NCBI GenBank assembly: GCA_026075535.2
Contig: AP026540.1
Coordinates: 8,122,001 to 8,186,000 of the forward strand
Source: Tricholoma matsutake
Taxonomy: Eukaryota > Basidiomycota > Agaricomycetes > Agaricales > Tricholomataceae
DNA length: 64,000 nt
Reading direction: 5' to 3'
Position 1 is the first letter of the stretch, and each line of letters starts with the position of its first letter. The notes below the pieces were generated by a model. The model worked only from the letters and a program-made list of their open reading frames with translations, had not been told where the DNA came from and did not search any database. Below, one piece after another: positions 1 to 9,369 of this stretch. The position numbers and the translations under genes were made by a program.

Positions 1-753
1 TCCTGTCTTTAGACCAGAGATGTCTCATGGCAGGGTGGGGGCAGTAGGTAATGATGCTGCATTGTCAGCCCAGTCGAAACATGTGGGAGGTGGCAAAATG
101 GCTCATTGAGGGCTGAGCTGGGGTGAGATGGGGGGTGTGGTTCATTTTTGGGATTGGGAAGGGGAATGGCAGGGTTCAGAGGGTGGTAGCTTCATTGTCG
201 CATTGTTCTTTTGTAGCTGTTGGTGTTTGTCTGTTGTAGGTAGCAAAGCGGCATGTTTCCTGGGGTGCTTGGGCAGTGGACAAGCCATAGGTGACGAACA
301 GGGGATGTCCCCAGGTGTAGACAATATTGTTGGTGACGTGGCAGCTATGCGAGGTGTAGGCAGCATTGGGGGTGATGTAGCAGCAGCGGTGGGCTCAGGG
401 TGCAGAACGAGGGGCTGGGGATCAAGTTGGAGTGAGCTGGGGGCTGTAGACAGCTTCCTGGACCTTTGTTTGGGGCTCAGGGGGGAACAGAGTCATTCCG
501 TTGAGTAGACAATGCATTTTGACAAATGTGTTTGCTCATCGTCTTGCAAATTGGCTTGCTGGGCTGTAGAAAGTTGATCCACATTGTTTATCACCTCATT
601 AATGGTCTCCGGAGTGTCAGCAGCCATCTGGGTGCTAGTCAAAACCTAGTAGTCATCTCAAAGGTGGTCATAGCCAGAGTGGGCACCATTGTTGACAGTG
701 ACGTGGCGGCATAACAGTGGGGTTCAGGGCTCAAGAGAGGGGGCTGTGGAGGC
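1..753 (-). pseudogene. 3' half of a decayed coiled-coil/Pro-Thr-rich family gene, split by a hAT element
   Basis: Read on the minus strand, this stretch continues the frame of 3815-3343 once the hAT insertion is removed. It gives a Pro/Thr/Ser/Gln-rich, low-complexity product with phrases such as TSTQMAADTPET and HPEPTAAATSPP, broken by stops and frame changes. The composition matches the C-terminal tail of the same family seen at 3343-3815. I do not recognise a named family. The plus-strand ORF at 128-508 is a shadow of this region. It runs off the left edge of the window, so the true end is not visible. The link between the two halves is inferred from frame and composition. Confidence 0.45.
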
Positions 754-1515
754 TAGGGACTACCATGGATGGCCATCATCCAGGTGACCATCCATGGATA
801 TGACATATGGATGGATGGATATGGATATGGATATTTCATGGGTGACATCCATGGATGAATGGATGGTTACTATTAAATTTAAATAAATGAGGAATTCCGA
901 GTTCTGAATTTATTGAGATGAGGTATTGTCGATTGAGCTGGCTGGATGTCTCATCTGATCTATTAGTGTGGTAATTGCCGAAGTGGCCTATTTTGATTCT
1001 CATCCATTTCGGATCTTGCGAGGTCCCTTTAGTAACCCCCCTCCCCTTTTTTGCCCATGAACATCAGTCGGAATGGAATGGCCAGAAGTGGGGCCCTGAT
1101 TCTACAAAAACCAAGCCAAAGCCAGCTGGCCACTGCAATAGTGGCTGTGTATGCTCTAAGTGGGTAAAGCCCCCAGCCCCCTACAGAACTCGGAATTGCC
1201 ATGCAACACAATGGCCCTCTAGCACAAGTATAGTCTTGGTAAGGAATGACAGTACTTTACTGTCCCCCACGTAATCCGCACAGACTTCACATGGACTCCT
1301 AGCTGTCCGCAGACTCTGAGCAGAATCCTACCAGAGTCTGAGCAGAGTCCTAGCTGTCTGCATGGAGTCTGCGGACAGTCCTTGGACTCTGCCCAGAGTC
1401 CTAGTAAAAAGATTTTCAGAGTTGTAAAGACAAAAGTCGGATCAAAATCTGAGCAGAGTCTGAGCAAAGTCCTAGCTTGCAGGTGACTTAGTGATTAAAT
1501 TTAGTTCAGTCCCTC

Positions 1516-1890
1516 ACATAGTGATGTTATAACTTTTTGTGCTGAGTTCGAAAATGACATCTGTATGATGTGACCTATATGTAGAACATAGTGATGTTAT
1601 ATACCATTCTGACCAGATTTTTATGCTGAGTTTGAAAATGATATCCATCTGATCATGTGACCTACCATATAGAACATAGTGATGTTATATACCATTCTGA
1701 CTGCAATTTTCAGCCGAGTTTGAAAATCACCCTTGCATAGTCATGTGACCTACCATATATGGAACATAGTGATGTTATATACCATTCTGACCACAATTTT
1801 CAGCTGAGTTTGAAAATCACCCTTGCATAGTCATGTGACACTGTATATAAAACATAGTGATGGTACATACAATTTTGACCAGATTTTTTA
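1516..1890. repeat. About 88-bp tandem repeat, five copies
   Basis: Copies begin at ACATAGTGATGTTAT at positions 1516, 1586, 1674, 1764 and 1852, giving steps of 70, 88, 90 and 88 bp. Each unit contains a TACCATTCTGACC block, a TGAGTTTGAAAAT block and a TCATGTGACCTA block. A sixth, decayed copy lies near 2108-2185. The array lies within the hAT-type element, so it probably belongs to that element's interior. Confidence 0.8.
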
Positions 1891-2199
1891 ATCTGAGTTT
1901 CACATGCTTTTTCTTGACATTCTTGCTCTCTTTGAATGATCAAGTAAAGCCATTAAGGCATCATCAAGATATACCTCTTGTATTTTTGTCATTCTCACAC
2001 TTTTATTGAATGATCAAATCCAATTGGTGTGTGAAATATGGAATCATCAAGATATCCTGGCAGGATATTTAGTGTCATATTAGAGTATGTTGAAGGGAAA
2101 CTTTTGAAAAGTGTTGTTATACACCATTCTGACCTGCTTTTCATACTGAGTTTGAAAATGACTGTCATGTGACCTACTATCAAGGAGGTTGGAGGAATC

Positions 2200-2598
2200 A
2201 TGAAGTACTGGCATCAAGCCATTGAGCAGCGACCTCGGTTAGCAAAGATGGGGCTTGATTTTTGCTCAGCACCAGGTAAGTGTAATAATTCTTATTTTTG
2301 CTTCTACTCAGACACTCTTTTAGCATCATCAGTGGATGCTGAACATGCATTCACAGTTGGAAGGCTTGAGATCAATCACCTTCAGCATAACACCAGCCCA
2401 CAGACCTTCAAGGCTCAAGTTGCAGTTGGATCTTGGGCCAAAACTCCACTCTATTCAGGACTTTCAGAAACTATTAAGATTGTTCAGAAGCAAATGGGAA
2501 GTGAAGAGCAGGTGGGACCTCAGAAAGAAATTGATGAGACTGAGTTGGAAGATGAGGTAGAAGAGACAGATGAGGAATCCAGGTTTTGGAGAACTTGA
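2200..2598 (+). pseudogene. hAT transposase C-terminal dimerisation domain remnant
   Basis: The first exon ends at 2275 and a 48-nt GT-AG intron covers 2276-2323. Splicing joins the text to LDFCSAPASSVDAEHAF, followed by GRLEINHLQHNTSPQTFKAQ, the signature end of fungal hAT transposases (hATC dimerisation region). An acidic tail rich in E and D follows, to the stop at 2598. Everything N-terminal of this domain (zinc finger, DDE catalytic core) is absent, so no active enzyme can be made. The clean intron and open frame suggest this is the least decayed part of the element. The upstream ATG at 2200 is just the first ATG in frame, not a true start. Confidence 0.85.
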
Positions 2599-2739
2599 AT
2601 TGTAATTATACAAATTCCTATGGTATTTCAGATGTATTTCAAAGTAATATTTATTGGTGTAAAACCATTTTCTGATTAAAAGAAGCAGTCTTAAGTACAA
2701 ACTTTACTCAGTATAATAGATAACATCATGTGTGCCAAC

Positions 2740-3122
2740 TAGTGTTGCCATGACTTCAAGTCGGACTTTTTGATTGCTGTATATCTCTGCAAGCACATCA
2801 TTGTAGGATGTAAACAAATCAACGCAGGGTACATATTTATTGCTGCTATCAACAAATCCAAAAATTATGTAAATCGGATTACTACATCTTGAGTTATTGA
2901 CCGACTAAAATTCTGACTTTTTATATACAAAAAGTCAGAATTTTAGTTGGTCAATAACTCAAGATGTAGTAATCTGATTTATGTAATTTTTGGATTGGTC
3001 AATAGCAGTGATAAATATGTACCCCACATCAATTAGTTTATGTTCTACAATGATGTACTTACAGAGACATACAGCAATCAAAAAAGTCTGACTTGAAGAC
3101 ATGGGCCCTCATGGCAACACTA
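2740..3122. mobile_element. Fold-back hAT-like MITE nested in the larger hAT element
   Basis: This 383-bp element starts TAGTGTTGCCATG and ends CATGGCAACACTA. It is bounded by direct 8-bp repeats GTGCCAAC (2732-2739 and 3123-3130). Its two halves are near-perfect inverted copies of each other: an arm of about 185 bp on each side of a short centre near 2925-2935 (TTCTGACTTTTT / AAAAAGTCAGAA). The whole unit could form one long hairpin. No coding capacity is present. TAG termini and an 8-bp target duplication place it in the hAT group. It lies inside the element 754-3342, so it inserted later. Confidence 0.87.
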
Positions 3123-3342
3123 GTGCCAACTGCCAACAAGGCACTCCAGCAGGTAATTGACCTTGCAAAAACATTTTAATAGACCATGGTACATATATTA
3201 GAGCATTTGAGAGCATAAAAAATAGTAGTATTCATATGGATACCCATGGATGATCCATGGATCCACCCATATCCATGGACTTCAGTACATCATCCATGGA
3301 TATTCACCCAGATGGACCTGGGTCCATCCATGGTAGTCCCTA

Positions 3343-3815
3343 GTGGAGGCTGTAGTAGTGGACTGAATTGACCTGGTAGCATATTCCATTGTTTTTGAGG
3401 TGCTGGGGGCTGGTTTAAGGCAGGGAATGAGGAAGTGTTGGTGGTTGTCAACGTTGTTGGCAATGTTGATGGTGGCTGTGTAGGCATTGTCAAGGATGGC
3501 ATGGCAGCATCGAGGGGAGTGCTGGAATGTGTGTCAAAGGTTTACATGGCTGTTTCAGTGGTATGGGGGGTGGCTTGGGTGCCAAAGTCGACATGAGGCG
3601 CTGTATCCACATTTTTCATGGAGGTGGGGCCTTTGCTGTCAGGTGACTCAGTTGTTTTGTCAGGTGTGGGGGTGATCTGGGTGGTAGCATTGACAGTGAC
3701 AGGGGCAGGTGTCATTTGGGTGTTGGCACTGGTAGTGGTGATGTTGTTGGTCTGGGTCTTAGCCTCCTCCAGGAGAACTGCTGATAGGTTGTCTCCTCAG
3801 CTCAAAGGCTGATTC
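3343..3815 (-). pseudogene. Middle part of a decayed Pro/Thr-rich family gene, upstream of the hAT insertion
   Basis: One minus-strand frame runs through nearly the whole stretch: a VLLEEAKTQTNN segment, then Thr/Pro-rich repeats (TTSANTQMTPAPVTVN, TPHTTETAM) and NQPPAPQKQWNMLPGQ. It is broken by a TAA that looks like CAA to TAA. The frame carries on into 753-1 across the hAT target duplication. The same style of protein, with its N-terminal coiled-coil half, occurs at 5699-4893. That copy ends near a GHGAGLCLSMAAHA block, which would sit just before the VLLEEAKTQTNN segment. I cannot name the family. Function is unknown, and the abundance of decayed copies suggests a mobile or multicopy family. 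Confidence 0.5.
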
Positions 3816-4540
3816 ACCATTTCAACCACATTCTAATCACATCAGCTAACTCCTACAATGTCCCAGACGCAGCGACCCAGTCTATCGATTGTGATATCAT
3901 ATTGACCATGTCAAAACATCACCAGCGACATCGATCGTACTGAGAAACCACATTGCACAACCTTAGGACTACCTTGAAAGCCCCTAAGATCCCTCCAAAC
4001 AAACATTGAACATCCCTGATCAACTTCAAACAACTGCGACCGCAATCAAACATTGTCGACCATCATTGAGCATTATCAATCGATATCGAGAGACTACGAG
4101 TGACATTGGGGGCCGCATTCGTTATCTAATGGTGGAATACCATGTGCCATGAAGTATTCCAACTTGTGCTCAAACCTGCTGATAGTAGGTCAGCCTTGTT
4201 CCAAGTCCCTATTGCGTACAGAACCCGCTGGATGGATTATTGCGAGACTTAGCATGGTTTATACACAAAGGACAGTCTCTTTTTAGTTCTTTCCCTTTAT
4301 TACTCTTTCATCATATGATATATCTCTTTCTTGTTTGGATTCTGGTCTCCTTTTTGGCCTCATGCCTTAACTCATATCTTTTGCCTCATGTTCCACACAT
4401 GTTTCTTATACCATTTTAGGAAGTTTCTTTTAAAACATAAAAAACTCTGTAGTATCTACTTGCAAATAACAAGAAATTGTCTTCACCTATTGTCTTGTAT
4501 AAAGTTCTAAGAATCAGATCTATCCTCTAAACAATTGAAG
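3816..4540. repeat. Dispersed repeat segment, copy A (related to 13380-14250)
   Basis: No gene is visible here. The first half is a noncoding stretch rich in ATCGA/CATTG motifs. The second half (about 4255-4540) shares ordered blocks with 13995-14215: AAGGACAGTC, then TCATCAT(A/G)TG, then TCTTTTGCCTC, CACATGTTT and a TTTTAGG..TTTC block. The shared order suggests two diverged copies of one repeat, perhaps LTR or leader sequence of an unidentified retroelement. No clear ends or target duplications were found. Bases 4540-4890 hold nothing further that I can support. Confidence 0.45.
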
Positions 4541-4892
4541 CTTCTATGAGTTTTCTCAATTGACGAGAAACCTCTGCAATCATCCTCGCCCTCAATCCTC
4601 TTTCGACCCTGTCATTGTTAGCCACTTCATAGCCATCGGTTATAGCCTTCATATACTATCGACCTATCAAAAGGTCCTCAGAATTCACACATTGACCATC
4701 GACAATAAACATTGTTTGCCGTTGATCTTGTTGATCGTCCTCAATATTGATTGATACTCAATCGGACTGCACCAAACACCTTCATCTCCTATAGCACTAC
4801 CTTCATGACTAGTACCAACTAGTTATCTTCCCATAGGTTGGACCACAAACATTCGGAATGTCTCGCACCCTTCCTCTGACTCATGCAAATAT

Positions 4893-5699
4893 CATCAGTT
4901 GCCTCATTGGCTGTTTTGGTGGTTTTCCCAGGTTGAGTATCATCACCGTGCCATGGAAGAGTGCACATGCATGGGCTGCCATAGAGAGGCAGAGCCCAGC
5001 ACCATGCCCTTCTGTGAGCCACTTTCATCATTCCTCATCCTTCCCATTCTGTGTTCTGAGCTCGTGGCCTTCTAGTAGTCCCTTCTTGTGTGCTTGTTCT
5101 GCCTTCTCTTGGTCCAGTTTCTGTCATGCTTTGTATCTATCCCTGTAGCTTTCCATCAACTTTTTACTTCCTTCCTCATATCCCTCATCATAACCTTCCA
5201 CTCTTCCTTCTTTGTGCCCTGTTTTCTTCCCAGTTCTGTGTCCTTCCTCGAACCCTTCTTGATACCCATCAAGTTTCACATCTTCCAATAGTTGTTGTAC
5301 CTCCTCGTGGCTGTATGTAAATGAGCTTGTGTCAGGTGCTGAGTCAATTGGTGATGATGCGGCTGTGTGTGTGTTGATGCACGTTGCATTGCTGGCATTG
5401 TCTGTGTTGATTGTAGCTGTGTCCAGTGTAGTTTCTGCTGTAATAGGTAGTGGTGTGGTGTATGAAGCAGTAGTGGGTGCCATTTCATTTGCAAGCAGTG
5501 TTATGGTGGTCTTGTCATTAGGTGACAAGAATTTTGACGTGGTGGCTCTCCCATTTGGAGCATCTGTGCTCAATGCCATTAGTACAGTGTTTACAACCGC
5601 TATATTCATGCTTGAATTAGATGCATTCTTGTGCCATTTCTTCTTTTGGGAATGCTTCCATTGTCCAGGTCCTGTCATACTGAGTGTAAAAGACAACAA
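4893..5699 (-). pseudogene. Decayed coiled-coil family gene (N-terminal half), second copy
   Basis: The open part encodes 191 residues; a likely start is the inner Met of MTGPGQWKHSQKKKWHK. A Thr/Ala-rich linker follows, then a charged coiled-coil with repeated GY.EG spacing (DGYQEGFEEGHRTGKKTGHK, YDEGYEEGSKKL). The frame then continues through TGA at 5126-5124 into QKLDQEKAEQAHKKGLLEGH. After two further TGA codons it reads WLTEGHGAGLCLSMAAHA. No indel is needed over about 270 codons, so the stops are point changes, at least the first compatible with CGA to TGA. I do not recognise a characterised function. The repeated GxxxG-like charged helix merely suggests a structural or binding role. 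Confidence 0.55.
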
Positions 5700-6895
5700 A
5701 AAGAGCTGAGGGAGCTTATAGACTGGTGCTGGGTTCTGGAGTGCTGAGGGACTGATAGACTGGGGTTCTGGGACTACAAATAGGTGCTAGGACTGAAGAC
5801 TCAAGAGCAATGACTAGAAAGCAAAGCTAAATGTGAATTTACGTGTTTTGATGTGGCGCATGAGACAAAAAAATTAAATTAAAGCAAAAGCAACGAGGGA
5901 AAACTAAGCAGTGGTGAGTGTGTCAAAGCTCACTCTCATCACCAATATGGAGATGGTGGATCCATCTCCTATAGCAGAGTGGTGGATGCTCTAGTGATAG
6001 CCTAAGTGTGTCTATGTACAGGTGTGACTCTCTACTGACTATGTGGTCACATGACTACTGGAGTAGGTGCCCACACACCCTACTCCACCCCTTGTCTGCC
6101 TCTTGGTTGGCCTGGCCCCATCCAATTGATGCTCCATCACTGATATGGCTGCCTGATTTCACATTTGGTATTCCTAATCCTGCTGAATATATTATACACA
6201 ACTTATGTATCATACAGCTTGAATTAAGTATTGACACCTAATGTACAGAGCTTTGCATAAAGCTTGATGCCAAAAATTTGATAAACATGAACAAATTTGA
6301 TCTCGCAGTCATTTTATGGTTTCCACAATGGCTTAAAATTATGAGTGGATGTCTAAAATTCACCTAGTGTCCTTCACTGTAGTCTGATTCAATTGGCATG
6401 GCCAGAAGCCTGCTCTTTCCAATGCATGTGAAGAGACATGTTGAATTTTGATTTTCAACATTCACGCATTGTGAAGTGTGTCCATACCATTGTTGATGTA
6501 CAAATTCTGCATCCCTCTCACATTTTATTCCCCAAGATCAACTTGAAACCAAGCATCAACACTGACCATGTGGAAGGAAGCTGGAGCTTCCAACACTCGA
6601 GACTCAGAAGAACAGAAATATGTTAGGAACTTAGTATATTTCAGGGGAGGAAACTAAGCTACAGTGCAAGTATTCGAAGTATAGACTATATACTACTAGA
6701 ATAACATGTGATAAACTGGGTTGCATGTGATATTGTTGTGATGATGTAAGAGGAACTCTTACACTCTCTCATACTCCAAAAAAATGACCAGGGGGGGGCT
6801 TGAATCAACAAGTCACAGGCACACTTTACACATTGGTGAAAACATTGAGTTGCCTGGTAGTGGACTGATGATGACAGTGGGTGATGATGGTGGGC
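5700..6895. other. No recognisable gene; noncoding, low-complexity DNA
   Basis: Nothing in this stretch reads as a conserved protein on either strand. Short ORFs at 6008-6241, 6055-6237 and 6438-6626 have no recognisable domain and occur in both orientations. The region lies upstream of the 5699-4893 pseudogene and may include its former promoter. It ends where the 19-bp minisatellite begins. Confidence 0.5.
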
Positions 6896-7465
6896 ATCAA
6901 GGACAGGGGGCGTTGACAAGGACAGTGGGCATTGACAAGGACAGTGGGCATTGACAAGGACAGTGGGCATTGACAAGGACAGTGGGCATTGACAAGGACA
7001 GTGGGCATTGACAAGGACAGTGGGCATTGACAAGGACAGTGGGCATTGACAAGGACAGTGGGCATTGACAAGGACAGTGGGCATTGACAAGGACAGTGGG
7101 CATTGACAAGGACAGTGGGCATTGACAAGGACAGTGGGCATTGACAAGGACAGTGGGCATTGACAAGGACAGTGGGCATTGACAAGGACAGTGGGCATTG
7201 ACAAGGACAGTGGGCATTGACAAGGACAGTGGGCATTGACAAGGACAGTGGGCATTGACAAGGACAGTGGGCATTGACAAGGACAGTGGGCATTGACAAG
7301 GACAGTGGGCATTGACAAGGACAGTGGGCATTGACAAGGACAGTGGGCATTGACAAGGACAGTGGGTGTTGACGAGGACAGTGGGCATTGATGAGGATGG
7401 TGGGTGTTGACGAGGATGGTGGGCATTGACAAGGACGGTGGGTGTTGACAAGGATGGTGGCCATT
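6896..7465. repeat. 19-bp minisatellite, 30 units
   Basis: The unit is GACAAGGACAGTGGGCATT. From 6915 to 7351 there are 23 identical head-to-tail copies (437 bp). One variant unit precedes them (6896-6914) and six diverged units follow (7352-7465). The variants differ mostly by transitions (GACGAGG, GATGAGGATGG, GGGTGTT). Because 19 is not a multiple of 3, all three minus-strand frames stay open and give the same 19-residue cyclic peptide. The long minus ORFs here (6686-7478) are therefore a by-product of the repeat. Sequence just beyond (7470-7590) resembles 380-440, so the array probably grew inside another copy of the Pro/Thr-rich family. Confidence 0.92.
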
Positions 7466-7590
7466 GTCTAGATGGCATTGGCCATTGTTCTAGAGGTGTG
7501 AGGTGTGAGGTGCAGGCTGCCTCACAGATCTCATGGCAGCAGTGCTGAGTTCAGGGTGTGGAATGAGGGGCTGGGGATCAAGCTGGATGG

Positions 7591-8232
7591 TGTAGGATGT
7601 GGTACTTACATCCTATGAGCTCCAGATGGCTGGTACTTGTCAAGAACTATTCCTCGCCTGATTGGAACCCACATCCATCTGACCCTTTTACGCATGTCAA
7701 ACCCGACATTCGTCTACTCCTCCCGCTTTCATTCCCGGCTGCCTTGTATAGCACCCACAGCTGCCTTCCCAAGGCTGCCGTCTCTATTGCAAATTTGACT
7801 ACAGATTCCTGTGCAGCTCCCGCTAGGTAATTTATCTATGCAGTTGAGACACTGCCACAGTCTTCGTTTCTGTTCCACCTTTATTCTGGACTACAGTATT
7901 TAAGCTTAGTTAGTTTTGCCTTGTATTCCTCAGTTCATATATCGACATAGACTCGACTTTAAACCTGCCAATCTAAATCTCCTTCTACTCCTACCTCAGT
8001 TCTTTCCAGAGTCTGAACTCCATTCAACTCAACCTCTAGTCTCCCTCTGAAGTTCTAATCTCATCTGAACTTAACCCAAGTCCCTCCATACTCCTTCCCA
8101 CGTTTACCTGCACTTCCCCGCTTCTACCTCCAAACCTTTGTCTTGAAATTAGGACACCAGATGAGGTGAAGGGTGCAGCTTCTTACAAGCTGAAGCCAAG
8201 TCCTTTCCATTTTCTCCTCTGCAGAATCTGCC
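7591..8232 (+). mobile_element. Putative 5' LTR and leader of a Ty3/Gypsy element
   Basis: The stretch begins TGTAGGATGTGGTACTTACATCCT and precedes a Gypsy gag. It has pyrimidine-rich leader sequence (7930-8160) and a possible promoter-like TATTTAAG at about 7898. The left edge is assigned from the TG start and from the change in character after the family-like sequence at 7470-7590. No 3' LTR copy is left to confirm the LTR length, because the element is truncated downstream. The boundary between LTR and leader is therefore not defined. Confidence 0.4.
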
Positions 8233-9369
8233 ATGACCCGACAACCTTCTGTTATCATCACCCACAGGGTCCAATCGGATTCCGATGTGCCTCTTAGGAT
8301 CAGTTCTTAACAGTATATATGAACTCACACTTCACTCGTCTCATTCCTCTCTATGACCCCTACCAAGACCTGCCAGCGCACAACCAGAAATTCTCAACGT
8401 GCCGGTACTATTCCTGGGATCTCTGCAATTCAGTGATCTATCCTTCCCAACCCTCAACCTGCCACTACTTTCGGAGTGTCTTCCAGACCCTCAAACATCT
8501 TCTGACAAATCGGCTCAGGAGCCCCTTCAATCAGTGCCAATCTCATGTCCACCTGTGCCCTGCACCCTTCCGGCAACCTGGAAGGTTTTCAATCAAGAAC
8601 TCCCCTTGAGTACATAGGGAGCATCAACCAGCCTGAACACTTCGGGTTGGAAGATCCTGGTCTAGAGGATGGACCCCCCAGCAGACCCAACAACCCTAGT
8701 GGTCCTGACAGCCCTGGAGGTGACCCCAATCCCAATGATCCAGATGATCAACCTCCCGTGGTGGAAAACCCTGATCCAGGGGATAGGTTCATAGATGTCC
8801 TTTACAACCTCTCAGAGAGTATCCACACCCTTCATCAGAATAACACACCCAAGACTGAAAAAATCAAAGTTCGCGACTCTGACACTTTCGACGGTGCCAA
8901 TCCAAAGAAACTTAGGGACTTCCTACTCCTAGTCTCCTGTAATCTGCATTTCTGTGACTGCCCACATGTATTTTCCTCTGATGAGAAAAAGATCATATTC
9001 ATCCTTTCTTATCTTAAGGGATCAGCTCTCAGTTGGTTTGAGCCTGGTCTTAATGACCTGACAGATTCAGCACACTGGATGTGGGACTATGAAGCTTTCC
9101 TTGCTGAGCTGGAAAGCAACTTTGGCCCACACGACCCGGTCGGAGATGTGGAAAAAGCTCTCTCCGACTTAGCAATGAAGAAAGGTGGTCGAATCACAAA
9201 GTATAATGTTGACTTCTGGGAATTAGCTTCTAGGGTCAATTGGAATGATGCAGCCCTTTGTGACCGCTATTTCCGTGGTCTTCCGCTCTGACTTCGCATA
9301 GAAGTTCTCCAGGGTGGTAAACCCAATACTCTTGCAGAACTGTGCTTGAAAGTGCAGCACAGTGATGAC
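8233..9369 (+). pseudogene. Ty3/Gypsy gag, 5' part, interrupted
   Basis: An ATG at 8233 opens MTRQPSVIITHRVQSDSD, followed by frame changes. The clear gag core is open from 8545 to 9291: a Pro/Asp-rich linker, then KIKVRDSDTFDGANPKKLRD, SALSWFEPGLND and the retrotransposon capsid fold ending YFRGLPL. A TGA at 9289-9291 sits where Arg (CGA) is expected in GLPLRLRIEVL. The frame continues to VQHSDD, where a 1.48-kb hAT-type element is inserted. After excision the frame resumes at 10860 as IYWMQEDE. This is a decayed, nonfunctional gag. Confidence 0.8.

Larger units (their letters stand above)
754..3342. mobile_element. hAT-type DNA transposon, degenerate, complete ends
   Basis: The element starts TAGGGACTACCATGGATG and ends with the exact inverse CATCCATGGTAGTCCCTA. 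It is flanked on both sides by the identical 8-bp GTGGAGGC (746-753 and 3343-3350). An 8-bp target duplication, terminal inverted repeats starting TAG, and a C-terminal hAT dimerisation domain inside (2200-2598) all fit the hAT superfamily. Both subterminal zones are packed with ATGGATGG/CCATCCAT motifs (about 761-870 and 3236-3330), plausible transposase binding sites. The interior also holds a 1280-1480 zone of short repeats related to CTAGCTGTCCGCAGACTCTG, an 88-bp tandem array (1516-1890) and a nested MITE (2740-3122). It lacks most of the transposase and is presumably non-autonomous. Confidence 0.88.

Noticed and set aside
128..508. Plus-strand ORF of 126 codons
   Set aside because: Gly/Ser/Val-rich low-complexity shadow of the decayed minus-strand Pro/Thr-rich gene.
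5329..5709. Plus-strand ORF with hydrophobic stretches resembling membrane helices
   Set aside because: It is the antisense of the Thr/Ala-rich linker of the minus-strand coiled-coil gene.
6896..7465. CRISPR-like array
   Set aside because: Units are directly adjacent with no variable spacers, and the DNA is eukaryotic.
6686..7478. Long minus-strand ORFs of 193-248 codons
   Set aside because: They are a consequence of the 19-bp repeat, which keeps all three frames open with the same cyclic peptide.
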